Program-made: the position numbers and the translations under genes
Shown: positions 7,806 through 15,251 of the stretch, piece by piece
Layout: every line of letters begins with the position of its first letter
Position numbering within the stretch: the stretch's first letter is position 1
Assembly: GCA_937902905.1 (NCBI GenBank)
Contig: CALELW010000049.1
Span: 1-20,115 of the forward strand
Origin: an uncultured Clostridium sp.
Lineage (GTDB): Bacteria > Bacillota > Clostridia > Lachnospirales > Lachnospiraceae
Length of the DNA: 20,115 bases
Direction: 5' to 3'
Notes under the pieces: generated by a model
Seen by the model: the letters and a program-made list of their open reading frames with translations, nothing else
Databases searched by the model: none
What the model was told of the DNA's origin: nothing

Positions 7806-7940
7806 GTAATTTAACAAAAGGTTTTACGAAGAGTGGGTTTTGAGTACGTCAGTAGGGGGACTGGTAGTTTCAGTGCCCCTACTGTTGCGTACTCAACGAG
7901 CGGAAGCGCCCACGAAGCGTAAAACCTTTTGTTAAATTAC
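7806..7940. repeat. 135-bp rod-like palindrome, MITE-like
   Basis: The terminal arms 7806–7828 and 7918–7940 are perfect 23-base inverted repeats. Nested inside are GTGGG/CCCAC (7833–7837 and 7909–7913), TTGAGTACG/CGTACTCAA (7840–7848 and 7888–7896), and a 14-base stem with one mismatch (7850–7863 and 7871–7884) closing a 7-base loop. The two strands can therefore fold almost end to end. It has no ORF of its own, no T-run typical of a terminator and no clear target-site duplication. It could be a miniature inverted-repeat element or a structured RNA. Confidence 0.65.
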
Positions 7941-7971
7941 GGAAAATTAAAAAAATCACCCTACAATTATC

Positions 7972-8000
7972 TTGCACAACACAAAAACCTATGCTACAAT
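7972..8000 (+). promoter_or_regulatory. sigma-A-type promoter for scfA
   Basis: TTGCAC (7972–7977) is followed by a 17-base spacer and TACAAT (7995–8000), with an extended -10 TG at 7992–7993. Transcription should start near 8007, giving a leader of roughly 37 bases before scfA. It lies after the 135-bp palindrome, so the SCIFF genes have their own promoter. Confidence 0.75.
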
Positions 8001-8043
8001 AAGAGTTACGAAAACGAAACGATGGATTTAAATGGAGGCAATC

Positions 8044-8184
8044 ATGAAAAGAATTAAAACTTTGACAACAAAGAATTTAAAAGAAACATTAAAAAAAGGT
8101 GGATGCGGAGAATGCCAGACATCCTGCCAGTCAGCTTGTAAAACATCCTGTACAGTAGGAAACCAGAGCTGCGAAAACAAATAA
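8044..8184 (+). CDS. scfA: SCIFF ranthipeptide precursor (six cysteines in forty-five)
   Basis: This 46-residue peptide has a basic leader-like N-terminal half (MKRIKTLTTKNLKETLKK) and a core with cysteines at 21, 24, 28, 32, 36 and 43. These lie among Thr, Ser and Gly, which is the pattern that defines SCIFF peptides. It is followed by its radical SAM maturase. In studied SCIFF homologues the maturase forms a thioether between a core Cys and a Thr; Cys32 and Thr37 are the candidates here by position, which is an inference. The start ATG has GGAGG at 8034–8038, 5 bases upstream, and a strong promoter at 7972–8000. The mature product's role is unknown across the family; its near-universal presence in Clostridia suggests a housekeeping role. 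Confidence 0.95.
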   Translation: MKRIKTLTTKNLKETLKKGGCGECQTSCQSACKTSCTVGNQSCENK

Positions 8185-8204
8185 GTAAGGAAACTGTTTG
8201 AATA

Positions 8205-8283
8205 AACGGTGATTATGAGCAATGGAGGGCTGACCGAAGGAGACTTCGGTCTAGTCCTCATTGCACGTTATAGCGTCACCGTT
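8205..8283 (+). promoter_or_regulatory. highly stable intercistronic hairpin between scfA and scfB
   Basis: Inner stem: GCAATG (8219–8224), AGGGCT (8226–8231) and GACCGAAG (8232–8239) pair with CTTCGGTC (8244–8251), AGTCCT (8253–8258) and CATTGC (8259–8264). That makes 20 pairs (one G·U) with two single-base bulges, closed by a GAGA (GNRA) tetraloop. Outer stem: AACGGTGA (8205–8212) with TCACCGTT (8276–8283). No T-run follows, so it is not a standard terminator. The scfB ribosome binding site lies 7 bases after it. It may protect scfA mRNA or limit expression of scfB relative to scfA. Confidence 0.75.
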
Positions 8284-8302
8284 ATAGAATGAGAGGTCAA
8301 GG

Positions 8303-9706
8303 ATGATACATCAGTATAAGAATAACGGATATAATATTGTGTTAGATGTAAACAGCGGATCCATTCATGTTGTGGATGACGTTGTTTATGACGTGCTTTC
8401 TCTGATGGATGAAGAAAATACAGATCGTTATGGAGAAGCCGAATTTTCACGTATTGCCGACGTTATTTTGAAGAATGATTATAAAGAAGAAGTTACGAAA
8501 GAGGATTTAAAAGACGTCTTTTCTGACTTACAGGAATTAGAGGAGAACGGAACACTTTTCACAAAAGATGTTTATAAAGAAGGCGTCATTGATTTCAAAA
8601 AGAGACAGACAGTAGTAAAAGCACTCTGCCTGCACATTGCCCATGACTGCAATCTGGCATGCCGTTACTGCTTTGCCGGCGAAGGAGAATATCAGGGCGA
8701 CCGCTCTCTTATGAGTTATGAAGTAGGAAAAAAAGCATTAGATTTTTTGGTCGCAAATTCTGGCAGCAGAAGAAATCTTGAAGTGGATTTCTTTGGTGGA
8801 GAGCCGCTTCTTAACTTTGATGTTGTAAAAAAATTAGTAGCTTACGGCAGAGAAATTGAAAAAGAAAAAGACAAGCATTTCCGTTTTACTTTAACGACAA
8901 ACGGTGTTTTGTTAAACGATGACATCATCGAATTTGCTAATCAGGAAATGGATAACATAGTCTTAAGTATTGATGGACGAAAAGAAGTGCATAACCATAT
9001 GCGTCCGTTCAAAAATGGAACCGGAAGTTATGACTTTATTATAGATAAATTCAAAAAAGTAGCAGAATCGAGAAACCAGCAGAAATATTATGTGCGTGGA
9101 ACATTTACCCATAATAATCTGGATTTTGTCGAAGATGTGCTACATTTGGCAGATGAAGGCTTTGAACAGATTTCGGTTGAGCCGGTTGTGGCAGATCCGA
9201 AAGAGCCGTATGCCATCCAGCCGGAAGACATTCCTCAAATTTGTGAGGGATATGACATTCTTGCAAAAGAGATGCTTGCCCGCAAAAAACAGGGAAAAGG
9301 ATTTAACTTCTTCCATTACATGATTGATTTGAGCGGCGGTCCGTGTGTTTACAAACGTTTGTCCGGATGTGGTTCCGGAACAGAATATTTAGCGGTTACA
9401 CCGTGGGGTGATTTGTATCCTTGTCATCAGTTCGTGGGTGAAGAACAATTTTGCTTAGGAAATGTAGATGACGGAGTTGTAAATACGGACATGCGCGATA
9501 CATTCAAATTGTGTAATGTATATGCAAAAGAAGAGTGCAGAAACTGCTTCGCAAAATTCTATTGCAGCGGCGGCTGTGCAGCAAATGCCTACCACTGCCA
9601 CGGCGACATTAACAAACCATATGAAACCGGCTGTGAATTGCAGCGCAAACGTGTGGAATGTGCGATTATGCTCAAGGCAGCAGAAGCCTATGATGAGGAA
9701 AATTAG
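8303..9706 (+). CDS. scfB: SCIFF radical SAM maturase
   Basis: This 467-residue enzyme installs thioether crosslinks in the scfA peptide. The N-terminal 100 residues form the leader-binding (RRE-like) region expected of such maturases. The radical SAM cluster motif is Cys116, Cys120 and Cys123 (CNLACRYC), followed by FFGGEPLLNFD near residue 170. The C-terminal SPASM-type region carries many cysteines for two auxiliary Fe-S clusters: 348, 356, 374, 384, 412, 415, 421, 425, 432 and 444. ATG 8303 is preceded by GAGAGG (8291–8296). A structured 79-base element separates it from scfA. It is followed here by mbl. All key motifs are intact, so the system looks functional. Confidence 0.95.
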   Translation: MIHQYKNNGYNIVLDVNSGSIHVVDDVVYDVLSLMDEENTDRYGEAEFSRIADVILKNDYKEEVTKEDLKDVFSDLQELEENGTLFTKDVYKEGVIDFKKRQTVVKALCLHIAHDCNLACRYCFAGEGEYQGDRSLMSYEVGKKALDFLVANSGSRRNLEVDFFGGEPLLNFDVVKKLVAYGREIEKEKDKHFRFTLTTNGVLLNDDIIEFANQEMDNIVLSIDGRKEVHNHMRPFKNGTGSYDFIIDKFKKVAESRNQQKYYVRGTFTHNNLDFVEDVLHLADEGFEQISVEPVVADPKEPYAIQPEDIPQICEGYDILAKEMLARKKQGKGFNFFHYMIDLSGGPCVYKRLSGCGSGTEYLAVTPWGDLYPCHQFVGEEQFCLGNVDDGVVNTDMRDTFKLCNVYAKEECRNCFAKFYCSGGCAANAYHCHGDINKPYETGCELQRKRVECAIMLKAAEAYDEEN

Positions 9707-9758
9707 GACAGCATAACCTTCATCATTTCAAAAAGATGGAAATTTTGCAAAAAAAACT

Positions 9759-9786
9759 TTGAAATATTTGGAAATACGTTTATAAT
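9759..9786 (+). promoter_or_regulatory. probable sigma-A promoter for mbl and the flagellar rod genes
   Basis: TTGAAA (9759–9764), a 16-base spacer and a consensus TATAAT (9781–9786) lie about 60 bases before the GTG start of mbl. No clear terminator is seen between scfB and this site, so some read-through from scfB is possible. Confidence 0.6.
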
Positions 9787-9847
9787 ATGTATAGATAATG
9801 GGAATGCTATACAGGTATACAGGAGATAGTGAAAGGAGATTAGTAAA

Positions 9848-10849
9848 GTGGCTTTTGATATTGGAATTGATTTGGGTACCGCCAGCATATTGGTATATGT
9901 AAAAGGAAAAGGCGTTGTATTAAAAGAGCCTAGTGTTGTTGCTTTTGACCGTGACACAAACCGGATTAAAGCAATTGGAGAAGAGGCGCGTCTGATGTTA
10001 GGACGTACGCCGGGAAACATTGTAGCAGTTCGTCCTCTTCGTCAGGGTGTTATTTCTGATTACACCGTAACGGAGAAGATGTTAAAATATTTTATTCAGA
10101 AAGCGGTTGGTAAACAGAGATTTCGTAAACCGCTTATTAGTATCTGTGTGCCAAGTCAGGTAACAGAGGTTGAGAGAAAAGCCGTAGAAGATGCTGCTTT
10201 TCAGGCAGGTGCGCGCGATGTAAAAATCATTGAGGAGCCGATTGCAGCAGCAATTGGAGCCGGTATTGACATTTCTCGTCCTTGTGGAAATATGATTGTA
10301 GATATCGGTGGTGGTACATCGGATATCGCGGTAATCAGTTTGGGAGGTACTGTTGTCAGTGCTTCGATTAAGATTGCCGGAGACGATTTTGATGATGCGA
10401 TTGTCCGTTATATGAGAAAGAAACACAACCTGCTGATTGGTGAGAGAACCGCAGAAGATATTAAGATTCGCATTGGTTCTGCTTATCCACGGCCGGAAAG
10501 TGTGACAGTAGATGTCCGCGGACGTAACTTGGTGACCGGTCTGCCAAAGACCATTACCGTTACTTCTGAGGAAACAGAAGAAGCATTAAAAGATACAACT
10601 TCACAGATTGTAGAAGCAGTACATAGCGTACTGGAAAAAACACCGCCGGAACTGGCAGCCGATATCGCAGACCGCGGAATCGTACTCACTGGTGGCGGAA
10701 GCTTGTTGTATGGATTGGAAGAATTGATTGAATCCAAAACAGGAATTACAACGATGACGGCAGAAGACCCGATGACAGCAGTTGCAATCGGTACCGGCCG
10801 TTATGTAGAATTTTTAAGTGGAGAAGCAACAATCGGGGATGCAAACTAA
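9848..10849 (+). CDS. mbl: MreB-family rod-shape actin Mbl
   Basis: This 333-residue actin homologue forms membrane-associated filaments that guide cell-wall elongation. Motifs: phosphate 1 DLGTASILVYVKG (8–20), GNIVAVRPLRQGVI near residue 60, phosphate 2 VDIGGGTSDIAVISLGG near residue 160, the helix region LLIGERTAEDIKI near 205, and the adenosine motif GIVLTGGGSLLYGLEEL near 280. The details resemble B. subtilis Mbl more than MreB. Placement just before flagellar rod genes matches mbl–flhO–flhP in B. subtilis. No mreC/mreD is nearby, also typical of mbl. The start is GTG 9848, with AAGGAG at 9833–9838. The gap to flhO is 42 bases, so co-transcription is likely. Confidence 0.93.
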   Translation: MAFDIGIDLGTASILVYVKGKGVVLKEPSVVAFDRDTNRIKAIGEEARLMLGRTPGNIVAVRPLRQGVISDYTVTEKMLKYFIQKAVGKQRFRKPLISICVPSQVTEVERKAVEDAAFQAGARDVKIIEEPIAAAIGAGIDISRPCGNMIVDIGGGTSDIAVISLGGTVVSASIKIAGDDFDDAIVRYMRKKHNLLIGERTAEDIKIRIGSAYPRPESVTVDVRGRNLVTGLPKTITVTSEETEEALKDTTSQIVEAVHSVLEKTPPELAADIADRGIVLTGGGSLLYGLEELIESKTGITTMTAEDPMTAVAIGTGRYVEFLSGEATIGDAN

Positions 10850-10891
10850 GTTTTCCCGTTGTGGGATGCAAACAAGAACAGGAGGTATGAT

Positions 10892-11668
10892 ATGTTCCGA
10901 GGTCTTTATACAGCGTGGACCGGCATGGCAAATGAACAGAAAAGACTGGATGTCATTTCCAATAATATGGCGAACTCAAATACGGTTGGCTATAAAGATG
11001 AAAAAGTTGCCAGTCAGGCATTTGATCAGGTGCTTGGAATTAAAATCCGGGACGGCTCACAGGCGTATCATAACGAGCGTATTGGAAGTTTAAGCCTTGG
11101 CGTAAAAATCGGAGAGACTTATACCGATTATTCGCAGGGGTCGGTCAGACAGACCGGGGGTACATATGATTTGGCATTGAGCGGCAGTGGATTCTTTACA
11201 GTGAGTGTGACGGACAAGGCAGGAGAGGTTCATACACGTTACACAAGAGACGGAAGATTTCATTTGACAAAAGACGGTTTGTTAGTAGACGCCGATGGAA
11301 ATGCCGTTCAGGGGCAAAATGGAAATATTACCATTGATCCTTCGTCGAAAAACGTATCGATTTCGGCGACCGGACAGATTACCGCCGATGGCGAACTCGT
11401 AGACACTCTTAATATTGTTGATTTTGAGGACTACGATTATTTGAAAAAATACGGAGATACGATGTATGAACCAGTGGACGGAGCCACGACCAAAGATGCA
11501 GAAGGAGAAATTTTGCAAGGTTATACCGAACAGTCAAATGTTAATGTTGTGCGCGAAATGGTCGATATGATTACTATAACCCGTGCCTATGAAGCAAGTC
11601 AGAAAGTGATTCGCTCATACGATTCGATGTTAGACAAATCGGTTAATCAGGTAGGAGCACTTAAGTAA
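10892..11668 (+). CDS. flhO: flagellar basal-body rod protein, FlhO/FlgF-type
   Basis: This 258-residue rod/hook family protein is exported by the flagellar type III system. The N-terminal rod signature LDVISNNMANSNTVGYK is at 19–35. The middle has a beta-rich D1-like domain including GSGFFTV. The C-terminal helix ending in TRAYEASQKVIRSYDSML (about 230–247) is the coiled-coil half typical of axial proteins. The frame stays open upstream to a TTG at 10859, but AGGAGG (10880–10885) sits 6 bases before ATG 10892. By position after mbl it corresponds to FlhO of B. subtilis; annotation pipelines may call it FlgF or FlgG. It is followed after 24 bases by flgG. Confidence 0.9.
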   Translation: MFRGLYTAWTGMANEQKRLDVISNNMANSNTVGYKDEKVASQAFDQVLGIKIRDGSQAYHNERIGSLSLGVKIGETYTDYSQGSVRQTGGTYDLALSGSGFFTVSVTDKAGEVHTRYTRDGRFHLTKDGLLVDADGNAVQGQNGNITIDPSSKNVSISATGQITADGELVDTLNIVDFEDYDYLKKYGDTMYEPVDGATTKDAEGEILQGYTEQSNVNVVREMVDMITITRAYEASQKVIRSYDSMLDKSVNQVGALK

Positions 11669-11692
11669 TAGTTTATTTGGAGGTGGCAGCCG

Positions 11693-12502
11693 ATGATGCG
11701 TTCTTTATGGACTGCAGCCAGTGGAATGATTGGCGAGCAGAGCAATCTTGACGTGATTGCAAACAATTTATCAAATATTAATACAACCGGATATAAGACT
11801 CAGAAAGCAAATTTTAAATCACTGATTTATCAGAATTTGCAGGCAAAGTCAACAACAACGACCGGAGAACCAAAGCCGGTAGGAGCACAGGTTGGACTTG
11901 GTGTCCGCGTTGGTTCAATTTCTTCTGATTTTACACAGGGAGCCTTAAATGCTTCAAATGGCGCGTTTGATTACGCCATTCAGGGCGAGGGATTTTTCCG
12001 TGTACAGTTAGCAGATGGAAGTATAGCTTATACGAGAAATGGTCATTTTAATATGTCCATTCAGGGTGACAGCATTGCCTTGACAGACAGTGAGGGGAAT
12101 CCGGTACTTGATGTAAACGGAAATGCGATTACCGTTCCGAATACATACCGTTCCAGTAAAATTGGAGTTGACCAGTTTGGCAATCTGACTTATCCGGATG
12201 CGAATAACAACCAGCAGAATATCGGAATTCAGATTGGTTTGGCATATTTTCCGAATGCCGGCGGGTTAGAGAAAACATCAAACTCGAATTATTTGCAGTC
12301 GGAGGCGTCAGGAGCACCTACGGTTTATACAGCGACAGAATTAAATTCAAAAATTGTATCCGGCTACTTGGAGAGCTCAAATGTACAGGCGGCCGATGAA
12401 ATGGTAAATATGATTATTGCCCAGCGTGCTTACGAAATGAATTCAAAAGCAATCACAGCATCGGATGAGATGCTTCAGCAGGCAAATAATTTACGTTCAT
12501 GA
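11693..12502 (+). CDS. flgG: flagellar distal rod protein FlgG (FlhP-type)
   Basis: This 269-residue axial protein is close to the usual 260 of FlgG. The N-terminal signature LDVIANNLSNINTTGYK is at 19–35. GEGFFRVQLADG appears in the middle. The C-terminal helix contains SGYLESSNVQAADEM and then IIAQRAYEMNSKAI, a strong match to the FlgG/FlgE C-terminal domain. It should build the distal rod with its upstream partner. The start could be ATG 11693 or ATG 11696; GGAGGTGG at 11679–11686 allows either. It is in a compact operon with flhO before and flgJ after (22-base gap). It corresponds to B. subtilis flhP by gene order. Confidence 0.9.
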   Translation: MMRSLWTAASGMIGEQSNLDVIANNLSNINTTGYKTQKANFKSLIYQNLQAKSTTTTGEPKPVGAQVGLGVRVGSISSDFTQGALNASNGAFDYAIQGEGFFRVQLADGSIAYTRNGHFNMSIQGDSIALTDSEGNPVLDVNGNAITVPNTYRSSKIGVDQFGNLTYPDANNNQQNIGIQIGLAYFPNAGGLEKTSNSNYLQSEASGAPTVYTATELNSKIVSGYLESSNVQAADEMVNMIIAQRAYEMNSKAITASDEMLQQANNLRS

Positions 12503-12524
12503 TAAGTAAAGCGAGGTGAGACAT

Positions 12525-12869
12525 ATGGCAGTATCTTCAATTGGTGATACTTATTTTACAAATTATTCGACAGAGGCAAACGATGCGGTTTCGCAGAAAA
12601 TGACAAGCCAGATTCAGGATGCCGAAACGGATGAAGAAATGCTAGATGCGTGCAAACAGTTTGAATCGTATCTGGTGCAGCAGATGTTTAAATCCATGGA
12701 AGAATCCGCAAAAGTATTTTCGGATGATGACGAGGATAACAGTAATGACTACGTTAATATGTTTCAGGACAATTATTTATCTGCCATCGCTGACCAGATG
12801 GTAAACAGCGGTCAGGGACTTGGCATCGCAGATAAACTTTACGAATCAATGGTGAACAACAAAGTATAA
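12525..12869 (+). CDS. flgJ: rod-binding protein, FlgJ N-terminal domain only
   Basis: This 114-residue protein matches the rod-binding domain of FlgJ. A helix with ACKQFESYLVQQMFKSMEES is followed by YVNMFQDNYLSAIADQMVNS and GLGIADKLYESMV. The glucosaminidase/muramidase half found in gammaproteobacterial FlgJ is absent, as is usual in Firmicutes, so wall opening would need a separate enzyme. The frame also allows a GTG at 12516, but that codon lies within the GAGGTGAG ribosome binding site; ATG 12525 is the better start. It probably acts as a cap or scaffold for rod assembly in the periplasm-like space. It is the last gene before an intrinsic terminator. Confidence 0.85.
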   Translation: MAVSSIGDTYFTNYSTEANDAVSQKMTSQIQDAETDEEMLDACKQFESYLVQQMFKSMEESAKVFSDDDEDNSNDYVNMFQDNYLSAIADQMVNSGQGLGIADKLYESMVNNKV

Positions 12870-12890
12870 TGCGAAAATCAAAGAAAGAAT

Positions 12891-12928
12891 AAGCCTTTGA
12901 CGAAAAGAAACACAGTCAAGGGCTTTTT
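12891..12928 (+). terminator. intrinsic terminator after flgJ
   Basis: AAGCCTTTGAC (12891–12901) pairs with GTCAAGGGCTT (12915–12925) with one G·U pair, around a 13-base A-rich loop, and leads into a T-run ending at 12928. It closes the mbl–flgJ operon. It ends only 19 bases before the recD2 start codon. Confidence 0.85.
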
Positions 12929-12947
12929 ACATATTTAGGAGGCACTC

Positions 12948-15191
12948 ATGGAGGAAAGAAAAGGGTATGTGTCACACATCGTCTACCGCAATGTGGAAAA
13001 TGGGTACACGGTATTTGAACTGGAAAATCCGGATGAAGGTGTGGAGGAAACCTGCGTCGGCAACGTTCCATTTCTAAACGAGGGAGAATATGTATGTGTG
13101 AGGGGAGAACTGGTTACGCACCCGATTTATCAGGAACAGTTGAAGGTGATGTCTTGTGAGGTGCAGGAACCGGATGATGAACTGGCGATGCTTCGGTATC
13201 TTTCGTCTGGTGCGATTGCTGGTGTGCGTGGCGGACTGGCAAAGAGGATTGTGGATAAATTCGGGGATAAAACCTTTGAAATTATAGAAAAAGAGCCGGA
13301 GAGGCTTGCCGAAGTCAAAGGAATTACGGAAAAGAAAGCACGTGCAATTTCCGAGCAGTTTGAGGAAAAAAGAGAAATGCGCGGTGCTATGCTTTTTTTA
13401 CAGGAGTATGGAATTTCAAATGCACTTGCCGTAAAAATTTATCAGACCTATGGCAGCGCACTTTATGAAATTGTCCGTGAAAACCCTTATCAGCTGGCAG
13501 AAGATATCAGTGGTGTGGGATTTCGCATTGCGGATGAAATTGCGAGAAAAAGTGGTTTTGCGATGGACTCTGCACCAAGAATCCGTGCGGGTATTTTGTA
13601 TGTGTTAAATGCCGGAACAAAAGAGGGCTATGTCTACATGCCGGAAAAACTGCTCTTACAGGAGGCGGTTTATCAGCTTGGTGTGTCGATGGAACAGCTG
13701 ATGGATTCTCTGGAGGAACTAGCATATGATAAATCGGTGATTGTGACCGAGGAGCGGGATGTTTACCTGCCGGCCTTATATTATGCGGAAATGAACTGCG
13801 CCAGAATGTTATTTGACTTAAATGTGCCGGTGGAGCGTCCGACGAAGGCTTTGGATGAACTTATCTCACGGGTGGAAAAAAGTCAGGAAATTGTACTCGA
13901 TGACCAGCAGAAAATCGCAGTGAGAGAAGCACTCACCAGTGGATTTTTAGTAATCACCGGTGGACCCGGTACCGGTAAAACGACGACGATTAACACGTTG
14001 ATTGCGTGTCTTATGGAAAAAGGGCTGTCGATTTTACTTGCGGCTCCAACCGGACGTGCCGCTAAGCGGATGGCAGAGGCAACCGGGCAGGAGGCACAGA
14101 CCATTCACCGCCTGTTAGAGTATAATGGTGCGGCGGCAGAACAGGAAAATGTGAGCGAGGAACGCTCGGATTTGTTTGGCAGAAATGAGTGGAATCCGCT
14201 TGAAACCGACGTCGTAATTATCGATGAGATGTCGATGGTAGATATTTTTCTGTTCCATAATTTGTTGAAAGCGATTGCTGTGGGAACCCGCCTGATTTTG
14301 GTGGGCGATGTGAACCAGCTTCCGAGTGTGGGGCCGGGAAATGTGCTGCGGGATGTGATTAACTCCCACTGTTTTAATGTTGTAAGGCTGTCACACATTT
14401 TCCGTCAGGCAGCGGAAAGCGATATTATTGTAAATGCCCACCGCATCCACCGGGGCGAAGAAATCGCATTGGATAATCAGAGCAAAGATTTCTTTTGTTT
14501 AAAACGGGATGACAGCCATGGAGTGCTTGAGGTGATGCTCTGGCTTGTCCGTGACCGGATGCCAAAATACACCCATTGCACGCCATTTGATGTGCAGGTG
14601 TTGACTCCGATGAAAAAAGGAGAACTGGGAGTTCATCGATGTAACGAAGTTTTGCAGCGATATTTGAATCCGGAAGCACCAGGGAAAAATCAAATGGAAC
14701 TTCACGGTGTTTTGTTCCGCGAGGGTGACAAAGTCATGCAGATGAAAAACAATTACCAGATTAAATGGGAAATCCGCGGTTACAATCATATGATGATTGA
14801 AGAGGGGGCCGGTGTGTTTAACGGCGACTGCGGAATCATTACCGAAATTGATACATTCAATAAAGAAGTGACGGTGCGCTTTGATGATGAAAAATATGTC
14901 ACCTACCCGCAGGGAAATCTGGATGAATTGGAACTGGCGTATGCCATTACGATACATAAGTCGCAGGGAAGCGAGTATCCGGCAGTTGTGCTGCCTCTCT
15001 TGTCGGGGCCGAGGCCGTTAATGAATCGAAACATTTTGTATACAGCGGTTACGCGTGGTAAAAAGTGTGTGACGATTGTCGGAAACAAGGATACCGTGCG
15101 TGAAATGATACAGAATAAATCCGAGCAGATGCGCTATTCTTCACTGTGCCGCCGTCTGCAGGAACTGGAGCAGGAATCAATGGAAAAGTAG
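12948..15191 (+). CDS. recD2: RecD2-type ATP-dependent 5'-3' DNA helicase
   Basis: This 747-residue superfamily 1B helicase is of normal length for RecD2, the RecD-like enzyme of bacteria lacking RecBC. Residues 1–70 form the N-terminal OB-like region. Helix-hairpin-helix segments follow, around AGVRGGLAKRIVDKFG and SGVGFRIADEIARKSG. Walker A is GGPGTGKTT (338–346), Walker B DEMSM (426–430), motif III is near VGDVNQLPSVGPG, and the C-terminal motif is AITIHKSQGSEYPAVVLPL from 666. All catalytic motifs look intact. AGGAGG (12937–12942) precedes ATG 12948. The terminator of the upstream operon sits immediately before it, so the source of its transcription is unclear. It probably acts in repair and fork maintenance. 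Confidence 0.95.
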   Translation: MEERKGYVSHIVYRNVENGYTVFELENPDEGVEETCVGNVPFLNEGEYVCVRGELVTHPIYQEQLKVMSCEVQEPDDELAMLRYLSSGAIAGVRGGLAKRIVDKFGDKTFEIIEKEPERLAEVKGITEKKARAISEQFEEKREMRGAMLFLQEYGISNALAVKIYQTYGSALYEIVRENPYQLAEDISGVGFRIADEIARKSGFAMDSAPRIRAGILYVLNAGTKEGYVYMPEKLLLQEAVYQLGVSMEQLMDSLEELAYDKSVIVTEERDVYLPALYYAEMNCARMLFDLNVPVERPTKALDELISRVEKSQEIVLDDQQKIAVREALTSGFLVITGGPGTGKTTTINTLIACLMEKGLSILLAAPTGRAAKRMAEATGQEAQTIHRLLEYNGAAAEQENVSEERSDLFGRNEWNPLETDVVIIDEMSMVDIFLFHNLLKAIAVGTRLILVGDVNQLPSVGPGNVLRDVINSHCFNVVRLSHIFRQAAESDIIVNAHRIHRGEEIALDNQSKDFFCLKRDDSHGVLEVMLWLVRDRMPKYTHCTPFDVQVLTPMKKGELGVHRCNEVLQRYLNPEAPGKNQMELHGVLFREGDKVMQMKNNYQIKWEIRGYNHMMIEEGAGVFNGDCGIITEIDTFNKEVTVRFDDEKYVTYPQGNLDELELAYAITIHKSQGSEYPAVVLPLLSGPRPLMNRNILYTAVTRGKKCVTIVGNKDTVREMIQNKSEQMRYSSLCRRLQELEQESMEK

Positions 15192-15221
15192 CAAAAAAAG
15201 GATGCAAAGTCAGGAAAAATT

Positions 15222-15230
15222 TGCTATGAT
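15222..15230 (+). promoter_or_regulatory. possible extended -10 promoter for comF
   Basis: TGCTATGAT (15222–15230) has an extended -10 form, but no good -35 is seen 17 bases upstream. If used, transcription would start near 15237, leaving a leader of about 15 bases before the TTG start of comF. Confidence 0.35.
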
Positions 15231-15251
15231 AGAAGAAGGGGAGGAGCGCCT

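Noticed and set aside
7806..7940. Reading the 135-bp palindrome as a full insertion sequence
   Set aside because: There is no transposase ORF and no clear target-site duplication; at most it is a non-autonomous element.
8205..8283. Reading the scfA–scfB hairpin as a Rho-independent terminator
   Set aside because: No T-run follows the stem and scfB starts 20 bases later, so a processing or stabilising role fits better.
9707..9780. Terminator after scfB
   Set aside because: Only 4–5 base stems (for example ATTTC/GAAAT) can form, with no stable stem ahead of a T-run.
10836..10873. Direct repeat GGGATGCAAAC at the mbl end and in the mbl–flhO gap
   Set aside because: It is 11 bases with no extended similarity, so more likely chance or a minor slippage remnant than an element.
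14499..14957. 152-codon open frame on the - strand inside recD2
   Set aside because: It is fully contained in a gene with intact helicase motifs and has no supporting ribosome binding site or family match.
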